A program made the position numbers and the translations under genes. Below, piece after piece: positions 6,505 to 14,390 of a stretch of DNA of 28,859 nucleotides. Location: NCBI GenBank assembly GCA_902788205.1, contig CADAJJ010000049.1, positions 1 through 28,859 on the forward strand, given 5' to 3'. Each line of letters starts with the position of its first letter. The first letter of the stretch is position 1. This DNA is from RUG023 sp900315435. Its GTDB lineage: Bacteria; Spirochaetota; Spirochaetia; Sphaerochaetales; Sphaerochaetaceae. The notes under the pieces were generated by a model that saw nothing but the letters and a program-made list of their open reading frames with translations, was not told where the DNA came from and did no database searches.

Positions 6505-9060
6505 ATGACCTGTATCATCAACGGTAAGCCGGTCTCCTACGAGGGGCCGGACATGAAGTTATTGCCGTTCCTACGGGATCACCTGCTGCTGACCGGAACG
6601 AAAGACGGCTGCAGCGAAGGCGCTTGTGGTGCGTGCACAGTATTGGTAGACGGAAAGCCGGCAAAGGCCTGCGTCTTCTCGTTATCTCGGCTGGAAGGCA
6701 AACGGATCACCACCATCGAAGGCCTTTCTGAAAAAGAGAAAGAAGTCTACGCCTACTGCTTTGCGGCCAGCGGAGCCGTGCAGTGCGGATTCTGCATCCC
6801 CGGCATGGTGCTCTGCGCCAAGAGCCTGCTTGACCAGGACCTGAACCCAAGCCGGGAGATGATCAAGAAGGCAATCCGGGGCAACATCTGCCGTTGTACC
6901 GGATACCAGAAGATCGAGGACGCGATCCTGATGAGCGCGACCTATTTCCGCGAACACATCCAGGTACCTGAGCACATACCGCTTCCCGGCGTGGGCGGGA
7001 ACATGCTTCGCGTCGATGCAAAAGAAAAGGTGCTTGGCACAGGGCAGTATCCCGACGACCTGCACCTGCCCGGTATGGCCTACGGAAAGGCATTGCGCAG
7101 TCTCCATCCTCGAGCCAGAGTGCTGGGTATCGATGTTTCCAAAGCGCTTGCCCATCCGGATTGCGTCACGGTGCTGACGGCAAGCGATGTCCCGGAAAAC
7201 ATGATAGGGCACCTGGTCCATGACTGGCCGGTCATGATTCCCGTGGGGGGAATCACCCGCTATATCGGCGACGCCGTCGCGCTGGCGGTCAGCCGCAGGC
7301 AGGAATCGCTCAAGGAAATCCTCGACCTGATCCAGGTGGAATACGAGGTCCTCCCGGGGGTCTACACTCCTGAAGAGGCGCTCCGGGAAGGAGCCCCTCT
7401 GGTCCACGAGAGCGGGAACCTGCTGGATACCGAAGTCATCAAACGCGGGAATGCGGAAGAGCAGCTGAAAGATTGCGCCCATGTGGTGCACCAAGTGTTC
7501 CATACTCCATACACCGAGCATGCATTCATGGAACCAGAGTGCGCCGTCGCCCTGCCGGAAGGGGACGGAATACAGGTGTTCACCGCAGGACAGAGCGTCT
7601 ACGACGAGCAGAGGGAAATCAGCCGTATGCTTCGCCTGCCGCCAGAGAAGGTCCACTGCCATTCCATGCTGGTGGGAGGCGGCTTCGGAGGCAAAGAGGA
7701 CATGAGCGTCCAGCACCATGCGGCGCTCGCGGCCTGGAAATGTAAGATGCCGGTCAAGGTCAAGCTGACCAGACAGGAGAGCATCAACATCCATCCGAAA
7801 CGGCACCCGATGGACATCGACCTGACCATCGGCTGTGACAAGGACGGGTTCCTCAAGGCCTGCAAGGTGAGGATCATCGCCAACACCGGCGCCTATGCTT
7901 CCCTTGGCGGGCCTGTCCTGCAGAGGGCCTGTACCCACGCCGCAGGACCCTACAACTATCAGGACATCGACATCATCGGCAAGGCGGTCTACACCAACAA
8001 CGTGCCGGCAGGAGCCTTCCGCGGGTTCGGTGTCACCCAGAGCTGCTTCGCCGTCGAGAGCGCGATCAACCTGCTTGCCAAGGAGTGCGGCATCGATCCC
8101 TTCGTCTTCCGGATGCAGAACGCTCTGAAACCGGGGGACACCATGCCCAACGGACAGATTGCCGGCCCGGACACCGCCGTGCGCGAGTGTCTGGAGGCGG
8201 TCAAGGAAGCATACTACGCCAACAAGTACACCGGCATCGCTTGCGCCCTGAAGAACAGCGGTCTCGGTGTCGGCGTCCCTGACTGGGGACGCACCATCCT
8301 TGATGTGGAGGGTGGCGTGGTCCATGTCCGGACCTCCGCGGCATGTATGGGCCAAGGGGTGGCGACGGTCGCCACCCAGATTGTCCGCGAGACCCTGTGG
8401 CCCTACGAAGCCCCGATTGTCGTCGAGAGACCTGATACCGTACGCACCCCGGATTGCGGCACCAGCACGGCAAGCCGCCAGACGGTCTTCTGCGGTGAGG
8501 CCACTCGGCGTGCCGCCGAACGGCTGAAGGAGGCGATGGACAGCCATGAGCTCGACGAGCTCGAGGGCAAGGAGTTCCTCGGAGAGTTTTTCGGCAAGAC
8601 CGACCCGCTCGGATCGCCCAAACCTCATCCGGTCAGCCATGTCGCCTACTCCTATTCCGCCCAAGTGGTCACCCTGGACGAGGAGACGGGAAAGGTAGCG
8701 TGCGTCACCGCCGCCTGCGATGTGGGAAAGGTAATCAATCCGCTTTCCTGCAACGGACAAATCGACGGGGGTGTCGTCATGGGTCTCGGTTACGCGCTGA
8801 CCGAGCGCTTCCCTGTCAAGGAAGGAGTACCCCAGGTCAAGTATGGCACACTCGGACTGCTCAGGGCTCCCGATGTGCCGCCGATCCATACCATCACCGT
8901 CCATGGAAGCGGCTCCTATGGCTTCGCCTATGGGGCAAAGGGGGTCGGCGAGCTGTGCACGATTCCCACCGCCCCGGCCTGCCAGCACGCCTACTGGAAA
9001 TGGGACGGGAAGTTCCGCACCTCCCTTCCCCTCGAGGAAACCCCGTATTCCAAGAAATAG
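6505..9060 (+). CDS. xdh: Selenium-type xanthine dehydrogenase, fused FeS and molybdenum domains
   Basis: This 851-residue molybdenum hydroxylase oxidises purines such as xanthine or hypoxanthine. The N-terminal part carries two [2Fe-2S] sites: C36, C41, C44, C56 and C94, C97, C129, C131 (QCGFC and NICRCTGYQ). After a linker near residue 165 comes the molybdopterin subunit, with VGGGFGGKED, GAFRGFGVTQ and the C-terminal GAKGVGELC holding the catalytic glutamate. The fused layout without an FAD domain fits the selenium-dependent xanthine dehydrogenase family; the selenium requirement is inferred from family resemblance. No FAD subunit, cofactor or selenium gene is nearby. The start is ATG 6505 with AAGGGA about nine bases upstream. 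It stands alone on the plus strand between two minus-strand clusters that each contain an FtsK-like gene. Confidence 0.9.
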   Translation: MTCIINGKPVSYEGPDMKLLPFLRDHLLLTGTKDGCSEGACGACTVLVDGKPAKACVFSLSRLEGKRITTIEGLSEKEKEVYAYCFAASGAVQCGFCIPGMVLCAKSLLDQDLNPSREMIKKAIRGNICRCTGYQKIEDAILMSATYFREHIQVPEHIPLPGVGGNMLRVDAKEKVLGTGQYPDDLHLPGMAYGKALRSLHPRARVLGIDVSKALAHPDCVTVLTASDVPENMIGHLVHDWPVMIPVGGITRYIGDAVALAVSRRQESLKEILDLIQVEYEVLPGVYTPEEALREGAPLVHESGNLLDTEVIKRGNAEEQLKDCAHVVHQVFHTPYTEHAFMEPECAVALPEGDGIQVFTAGQSVYDEQREISRMLRLPPEKVHCHSMLVGGGFGGKEDMSVQHHAALAAWKCKMPVKVKLTRQESINIHPKRHPMDIDLTIGCDKDGFLKACKVRIIANTGAYASLGGPVLQRACTHAAGPYNYQDIDIIGKAVYTNNVPAGAFRGFGVTQSCFAVESAINLLAKECGIDPFVFRMQNALKPGDTMPNGQIAGPDTAVRECLEAVKEAYYANKYTGIACALKNSGLGVGVPDWGRTILDVEGGVVHVRTSAACMGQGVATVATQIVRETLWPYEAPIVVERPDTVRTPDCGTSTASRQTVFCGEATRRAAERLKEAMDSHELDELEGKEFLGEFFGKTDPLGSPKPHPVSHVAYSYSAQVVTLDEETGKVACVTAACDVGKVINPLSCNGQIDGGVVMGLGYALTERFPVKEGVPQVKYGTLGLLRAPDVPPIHTITVHGSGSYGFAYGAKGVGELCTIPTAPACQHAYWKWDGKFRTSLPLEETPYSKK

Positions 9061-9068
9061 GGGTGTGT

Positions 9069-9488
9069 TTACCTCCCGTAATACTTCTTGAGCATATCGA
9101 AGGCATCGTTGACGAGCTTCATCTGCTCCTGGGCATACTCCTGTTTCTTTTCGTTCGAGACATAGTTGTCGGGATGCCAGAAGCGGACCATGTTCCGGTA
9201 TGCTGCGTTCACCTCCTCCCATGTGACACCGGGCTTGATGCCCAGGATTCCATAGTAGTAGGGGTCAGGACCCGTGTGCGCTTCTTGCTTGGGCTCCTCC
9301 TGTCGGGATGCATCTTCTTGTGCATCCGAAAACCCATCGCCATGTGGTAATTGCTGGGGTCTCGCGGCTTGTTGCGCATCCTTGTACAATCGATATGCGC
9401 CGTACGCAGCCGCACCGATTCCTGCGAGAATGCCAAGCCCTGTCAGCAGTCCTCCGAGCCCATCGTCATCATCGTCATAGCGTCCCAT
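9069..9488 (-). CDS. Membrane-anchored J-domain protein
   Basis: This 139-residue protein has an acidic N-terminus (GRYDDDDDG). One glycine/alanine-rich membrane helix follows (LTGLGILAGIGAAAYGAYRL), then a polar linker and a C-terminal J domain (about 76-139). The J domain is clear: YYYGILGIKPGVTWEEVNAA, then HPD at 105-107 in RFWHPDNY, then a helix ending NDAFDMLKKYY. J domains recruit an Hsp70 partner and stimulate its ATPase, so this protein would bring DnaK to the membrane. It lacks the DnaJ glycine-rich and zinc regions. The start may be ATG 9488 or the preceding GTG; GGGAGG lies upstream of both. It ends nine bases from xdh, convergently. It is the last gene of the WYL/FtsK-like/J cluster. 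Confidence 0.85.
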   Translation of the reverse strand: MGRYDDDDDGLGGLLTGLGILAGIGAAAYGAYRLYKDAQQAARPQQLPHGDGFSDAQEDASRQEEPKQEAHTGPDPYYYGILGIKPGVTWEEVNAAYRNMVRFWHPDNYVSNEKKQEYAQEQMKLVNDAFDMLKKYYGR

Positions 9489-9518
9489 CACTTTTCCCTC
9501 CCGTCACGAAACAATCAG

Positions 9519-10432
9519 TCAACAACGATGAAATTCAGACAGCATATTGAATGCGTCATTGATACGAATCAGTTGCGTTTCGGCAAACGACCGCATCTTC
9601 GGATTCCTCGAATAATGATCAGGATGCCAGAAACGGACCAGGTTCTTGTAGTACGAGACAACCTTGTTCCAATCTTTGTCCCAATTCGCATCCAATTCCC
9701 TAGCTGGAAAAGAGTTGATATCGAAAAGCCCACTGTAAGAAAATCGAAATTCGATGAAAGGAAAGCCCATGCTTTATCGATGCGCGCCATTTGCGCTTCT
9801 GCCATCTTCTGAAACCATTTGTCCTCGAAATGTTGGGGAGACAAGAAACGGACAAAGGCTTTGTAACTCGCAAGACATTCTCGCTTGATGTCCTCTGTTG
9901 CATCCGTCCCGCCCAACTTTGCACAATCGACTCCCAGGACCCCTCCATGCCAAATCAAATCCATCAACGTCGGTATGGCGTCAGCTATCGCATCGTCATC
10001 CTCTTTTCCCTCGCCCTCTCGTGCAGTTCCACACTTGATGATCTGCTTGTAGGAAAAAGGAATGGAAGAGCCCTCCAAATCGCGATACGAAATCTGCTTC
10101 TCGGTATGGGCAAGCAACTCTTCCACCAATTCCATATCGAATATGAATCCGTATGGAGCGAAAGAGGAAAACAGCCGCTCGAACTCATTCCTTCGCAAAT
10201 CCTTCCCTTCCGGGAGAGGAAAGACAATACGATCTCCTTTCCCATTCGAGAGTTCCATATGGAGATTTGTTACCCTTCCTTGTAGTCTGGAATAGTAACT
10301 TGTATCATAATCTCCATAGAGAAACAGCTTCACGCTGCCCGAGAACAAACGCATATACAATTTCTCTGAATTGTCTTGCGTGCGCACTTCACCATTCCAT
10401 TTCAAGGTCGTATGCTCCTCTTTCCCACGCAC
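9519..10432 (-). pseudogene. Two-J-domain protein interrupted by a frameshift
   Basis: The upstream frame (from about 10432) encodes an unknown N-terminal region of about 170 residues. It is followed by a degenerate J domain in which HPD is replaced by SPQ (YKAFVRFLSPQHF). It continues to KAWAFLSSNFDF near 9743. The sequence then makes sense only in the -1 frame: YSGLFDINSFPARELDANWD, then a J domain with intact HPD (YYKNLVRFWHPDHY) ending at 9519. The shift lies at a run of four T on the coding strand (9740-9743); a fifth T would join the frames into about 300 residues. Without it, the first frame runs on to 9569 in nonsense. The start is uncertain: the GTG at 10432 overlaps the upstream gene by 44 bases, and a GTG at 10387 follows its stop. 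Confidence 0.65.
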
Positions 10433-11018
10433 TCACCATCCTGATGATCCGGCTTGCATATTCCTGGTCCCTCCATTTGCGTACTCCGGGGTGCGGCATT
10501 TCGAGGAACAGGGGCCCCTCATCATCCGCATCCTGGTATGCCCTTTCATCGAGTGATTCGTCATGAAAGTGCAAATGCTGGAGGTGGTAGGAAAAGTATC
10601 CTCCGACAAGGTCGTTCCAAAGGAGGGAACAGGTTCCGCCGAAGATGACGATATCGGGCTTTGCAGCTTCCATTTCCGCCAATACGCGAATTCGGTTCTG
10701 GGCATACAACATCTCCAGTCGTGACCAGGAAGTACTCGATCCTCCCGGATGCTCTCCGATATTGATCCAGGCGATGTCACGCAAGGAGGCTTTCACCTCG
10801 TCGTCATAGGCATCGAGGTCTTCGGCGTCTTCCGCTCCCTGCAGGATGCCATACGAGGACAACGCAATTCTCCGGGGGACTTTCTTGTCCACCGGAAGAT
10901 AGGTATCCACCCATCTCTGTACGTGGAAAGATTCATCTCTCGAATTGGATTCTTTCAGCACCCAACAAATCTGATATGATGCGTTCCAATACCGCTTTTG
11001 ATTGACAATACTGTACAT
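10389..11018 (-). CDS. Unknown protein in J-domain/FtsK-like cluster
   Basis: This 209-residue soluble protein starts MYSIVNQKRYWNASYQICWV. The ATG at 11018 follows GGGGGAGG by five bases. The segments RRIALSSYGILQG, DIAWINIGEHPGGSS, KPDIVIFGGTCSLLW and EMPHPGVRKW alternate strand and helix. They remotely recall the uracil-DNA glycosylase superfamily (strand, 'PDIII-G' strand, HP motif near the end), but I would not assign that activity. It lies 19 bases after the FtsK-like gene and overlaps the two-J gene, so all are likely on one transcript. Confidence 0.7.
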   Translation of the reverse strand: MYSIVNQKRYWNASYQICWVLKESNSRDESFHVQRWVDTYLPVDKKVPRRIALSSYGILQGAEDAEDLDAYDDEVKASLRDIAWINIGEHPGGSSTSWSRLEMLYAQNRIRVLAEMEAAKPDIVIFGGTCSLLWNDLVGGYFSYHLQHLHFHDESLDERAYQDADDEGPLFLEMPHPGVRKWRDQEYASRIIRMVSAWERGAYDLEMEW

Positions 11019-11037
11019 GTACTCCTCCCCCAGGCAC

Positions 11038-11721
11038 TCATGCCGTGGGTTGCAATAGCTGACGCAGACCGTGTTCCATTCGCAACTTCACGGGTTCTCC
11101 CCACCATCTTTCGCTGTAGAGCAGCGCTTCGTCACCCATGCGGGTGGGAACGTCAAGGATGATGCATGAGGGAATGACAGCCCGCAACGCATGGGAGAAA
11201 CTCTCAACGGTGATGCGGGATGTGCGGAGCACGATATGGATTCCGCACATCCGGCCGTCAAGGGCAAGGTGGCGGATCTGTCTCTCGAATCTGCTCCTGT
11301 CCGCTTCCCACAGCCAAAGGAACTCATCGACGACCACGAGCAATCTTGCCATCACGTTTCCCGTCTTCTTCTGGTACTCCACGCAATCCCGACTCCTCGT
11401 CGACAAGATCGCATCCCTCCTTGAGGGAATCTCCCGTTCATTCACGTAATCGATGGCGGTAAATGCATCGCAGAGGTCCAGGTCGGAAGTCCAGAGGCTC
11501 TGGGGATTTCCGTCAAAACGGGAGAAACGCGCTCCGATGAGCAAGGCCATGTTCGTAGCATCGACCCCCCATGCGCAATGCACCAGATACTCCATGAAAT
11601 CCGAATCTTCCGGTGCATACACCATCACGCCGGGCGTGCGTCCCAAATCCATCACTTCGTCTTTCCCCTCCTCGGTCTTTCCGAGCCATACGGGGATGGA
11701 TTCGACAGGGGAATGATCCAT
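11038..11721 (-). CDS. FtsK/SpoIIIE-like ATPase relative lacking Walker A (copy 2)
   Basis: This 227-residue protein is a diverged paralogue of the one at 5601-6272. IPVWLGKTEEGKDEVMDLGR (9-28) corresponds to the strand before the FtsK P-loop. The P-loop itself is replaced by APEDSDF (36-42). RLLVVVDEFLWLWEADRSRF retains a Walker B with the catalytic-type DE pair, and GIHIVLRTSRI matches the FtsK 'GIHLVIATQRP' strand. The loss of Walker A in both paralogues suggests a shared, non-motor or partner-dependent role. The ATG at 11721 follows GAGGAGG with five bases between. It is the first gene after the WYL regulator (75-bp gap) and heads the J-domain genes. No membrane or DNA-recognition domain is present. 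Confidence 0.75.
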   Translation of the reverse strand: MDHSPVESIPVWLGKTEEGKDEVMDLGRTPGVMVYAPEDSDFMEYLVHCAWGVDATNMALLIGARFSRFDGNPQSLWTSDLDLCDAFTAIDYVNEREIPSRRDAILSTRSRDCVEYQKKTGNVMARLLVVVDEFLWLWEADRSRFERQIRHLALDGRMCGIHIVLRTSRITVESFSHALRAVIPSCIILDVPTRMGDEALLYSERWWGEPVKLRMEHGLRQLLQPTA

Positions 11722-11796
11722 TCTTTCCTCCTCTTTTGAGGTAACCATACCTCCCAAAAGGTGGAGTAACCCTCACCCATCCATGAAAAAGTGAAA

Positions 11797-12762
11797 TTAA
11801 TGCCACGTTTCTTCCGGGGGCCAGTCGGAAGAGACCAGCGTGCAATGGTTGCTCTCTTTCCTGATCCATTCCTTTGCGCCGTACAGACATCGGGTTCTTC
11901 CGGTAAAGAGAATCTCGCCGTCGGGCAGCTTTGTGATGGTGACGCTCTTCGGCCATTGCTGCTGCATGCGGTACCATCCCTGCCAGGAATCGAATCGCAC
12001 GGTGAACGCATACTCCTTTTCTTCCCAGAAGGGGCCGAACGGATCCTCGAGCCTTCCATCATAAGGAAGCTTTTCGGGCGGGTTGGCGACTTCCAGTACC
12101 TGAGGAACATCCATGATCCGCTCAAGCGCATAGGTCCTGAGCGCTCCATCCTCCACCTTCTGGGCGTTGAGATAGATTCCTCCGTCATAGAAGAAGAGAT
12201 AGAGGGGAAGCACCTCCCTCCGCCCTTGTTTGGTGTTCCCCGCATTGACGTAGTCAAAGGCAAGGCACTGGTTCTTTCTGATGGCGGCAAGGATGGCCTC
12301 CAGAGCCGGTTTCGCCGAGGGAGGAAGGATCTTCTCGACGGAAAGCGCATTGTGGACCATGCACGCACACGAAGGGTTCCTGACCCAGTTCACCTTCTTC
12401 CACAACCCCTCCGCCGCATCCTTGAGCACGGGCACCTGCCTGGACAGGTCCATCATCAGCGCGAAAAGAAAACTCTCCTCCTCGCTCAACCCGAGCGAGG
12501 GAAGCTGGAGGTTCCACAGGCTGTCCGGAGAGATGCGGTAAATCGTCCGCCTATGGTCATTGGGATCCTTGTCCTCATCTACGCACAGCACACTCCCATT
12601 GGCATTGAAAGCCTCCAGGCTGTCAATCAAGCTCTTCATGGTCCATCGGTCCAGACCCATCTCCCTTGCAAGCTCGGTCACCGTCACACCTTCCGGCCTC
12701 GCCATCTTTTGAATGACCTGCAGCAGCAAGGAAAGACTCTCCATCATGTTGTGTTTCCCCAT
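11797..12762 (-). CDS. WYL-domain transcriptional regulator
   Basis: This 321-residue protein has an N-terminal winged helix (about 1-85; TVTELAREMGLDRWTMKSLI and the wing DHRRTIYRIS). A helical region and a WYL-type sensing domain follow (about 155-245; CLAFDYVNAGNTKQGRREVL, PLYLFFYDGGIYLNAQKV, RTYALERIMDV). A C-terminal WCX-like extension ends the protein. WYL regulators bind nucleic acids or nucleotides and often control DNA-damage or defence genes. I chose ATG 12762 because GGAGG lies six bases upstream; a longer form from 12789 is less likely. It is the first gene of the minus-strand cluster and its natural candidate regulator. The spacer to the divergent AlbA_2 regulator is 176 bases. 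Confidence 0.85.
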   Translation of the reverse strand: MGKHNMMESLSLLLQVIQKMARPEGVTVTELAREMGLDRWTMKSLIDSLEAFNANGSVLCVDEDKDPNDHRRTIYRISPDSLWNLQLPSLGLSEEESFLFALMMDLSRQVPVLKDAAEGLWKKVNWVRNPSCACMVHNALSVEKILPPSAKPALEAILAAIRKNQCLAFDYVNAGNTKQGRREVLPLYLFFYDGGIYLNAQKVEDGALRTYALERIMDVPQVLEVANPPEKLPYDGRLEDPFGPFWEEKEYAFTVRFDSWQGWYRMQQQWPKSVTITKLPDGEILFTGRTRCLYGAKEWIRKESNHCTLVSSDWPPEETWH

Positions 12763-12938
12763 TTCCGGCCTCCGCTTCCACCATAGCACACGATAGGTGG
12801 TGTTTTATTCACATATTTTGTCAAAACCAAGACACTGGTCGTACCGCGAACAATGGGGTACATTTATCTTGATTTCTCTTTTCTCTGTATACGGGAATTG
12901 GCAGGAGCAGTAATTACCATACCAAGGGAGACATACTC

Positions 12939-14337
12939 ATGACATTGGACGCCATCAGAATGGGAGAGCATGAAACTATAGAATACAAAAAAGACATCCC
13001 TGCAGAAAAAGAAAAATTTCTGAAAACTGCTGTCGCTTTTGCCAATGGCAATGGAGGCAAACTGGTCTTTGGAGTGCAAGACACCACATGGGATGTCATT
13101 GGTTTCCCGAATGAAGAGCTGTTTGTGAAAATGGATGCAATCACCAATAGCATCTATGATTCCTGTACGCCGAAAATCGTTCCTCAAGTGGAAATTCAAG
13201 AGGTGGAAGGAAAACATATTATTGTGGCAACCATTCATCCCGGAATGGAAAAACCGTATTACCTGACTTCTCAAGGCATGATGGATGGAACGTATATCCG
13301 AATTTCCGGAACCACCAGAAAAGCCGACCCTCAAACAATCCAAGAGCTTTGTTTGGATGGATCCAACCGGAGTTTCGACCAAATGAGGACAGGCGTTGTG
13401 GTGTCCGACCAACGCATCCGAAAGCTCTGCAACCGGATGTACCAACATGCATTGTCCAATGACCTCGGCAAAACTGGCATCCGCAAGATTACCAAGAACC
13501 AGATGCTTTCCTGGAAACTACTTGTCGCGGAAGGAAACGATCTCTACGCAACAAACGGATTTCTTCTTCTGGAGGGAGACGAAAAGGCTTTTCCTGAAGC
13601 ATGCATCCAATGCGCAGAATTCAAAGGAACCGACAGGTCAGTCTTTCTTGACCGAAAGGAAATCAATGGACCTCTTGATGTCCAGGTGGAAGACGCCACA
13701 AATTTCGTAATGCAGCATATCCGCATGGGCTCCCGTATTGATGGAGTCTATCGGAAAGATATCTACGAACTCCCCATAGACAGTGTCAGGGAAATGATTG
13801 CGAATGCCGTCTGCCATCGATCCTACGTGCGGCATGGGAAAATCCAAGTTGCCCTGTATGAGAATCGGCTCGAAGTCACTTCCCCAGGAAGACTCAGTGA
13901 CGAGTTGTCCATAGAAGATCTGAAGAAAGGAAATTCCCTCATCCGCAACAAAGCAATTGCGACGGCTTTTGCCTACATGCATGTGATAGAATCCTGGGGA
14001 ACTGGTATCCCTCGCATTATGCAAGAAGCCAAGGACTACGGCTTGGGAGAGGTACAGTTTGACAACATGGGAGTATCGTTTCGGATTACGCTGGCCAGAA
14101 AACCATTTGCTACAGATCAGTATGGCGTAGTGAATCCCACCCAGTCCACCCAGTCCACCCAGTCCACCCAGTCCACCCAGTCCACCCAGTCCACCGGAAA
14201 TCGGGCAATCCCAAATCGCATGCAGGTTGCAATGGAACGTGAACAAGGTGAAATACTATCTGCACAAGTTCAGATTGAAGGGAATCTTGCAACGGACCGG
14301 GACCAACCGTCAGGGAAGTTGGGTTTTGACGCTCTAG
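12939..14337 (+). pseudogene. AlbA_2/ATPase transcriptional regulator with out-of-frame winged helix
   Basis: Residues 1-125 form an AlbA_2 (Schlafen-type) DNA/RNA-binding domain (HETIEYKKDIPAEKEKFLKT, FANGNGGKLVFGV). Residues 265-385 form a GHKL-like ATPase domain (REMIANAVCHRSYVRHGKI, SWGTGIPRIMQEAKDYGL). At 402-419 the frame crosses six TQS repeats. Members of this family normally end in a winged helix after such a linker. Here that domain is present only in the +1 frame from 14194 to a TAG at 14337 (IGQSQIACRLQWNVNKVKYY and a wing ending GSWVLTL). A single-base difference in or near the repeat has separated them. In the unshifted frame translation would run into panE. The ATG at 12939 follows AAGGGAG by eight bases. 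It is either broken, expressed by frameshifting, or affected by a sequencing error in the repeat. Confidence 0.75.
14142..14195 (+). repeat. Six tandem copies of a 9-bp unit CAGTCCACC
   Basis: Six exact copies of CAGTCCACC run from 14142 to 14195, preceded by a partial copy (CCCACC, 14136-14141). In the gene's frame they encode (Gln-Ser-Thr)x6; in the +1 frame they read Ser-Pro-Pro. All three plus-strand frames are open across them. Copy-number change would alter linker length by three residues without changing the frame. The repeat marks the junction between the ATPase domain and the out-of-frame winged helix. Confidence 0.95.
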
Positions 14338-14390
14338 CATCTTTCTCTCAGCTCTCGAAAAAGCAGGCGTCTTGTGCTACCCTCACGGGT

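Noticed and set aside
5673..6527. Open frame on the plus strand opposite the FtsK-like gene
   Set aside because: No family resemblance; the minus-strand FtsK-like motifs are clear.
6682..9222. Long open frame of 846 codons on the minus strand opposite xdh
   Set aside because: Composition and codon pattern are the mirror of the G+C-rich xdh gene; no domain is recognisable and it covers a well-supported gene.
11791..12786. Open frame on the plus strand opposite the WYL regulator
   Set aside because: The antisense frame lacks any motif, while the WYL regulator has its HTH, WYL domain and ribosome binding site.
14142..14195. CRISPR-like array
   Set aside because: The units are 9 bp, directly adjacent, with no spacers, and lie inside a coding region.
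14110..14340. Gly-Trp-Thr repeat protein on the minus strand
   Set aside because: It is only the antisense reading of the 9-bp repeat and has no ribosome binding site or family.
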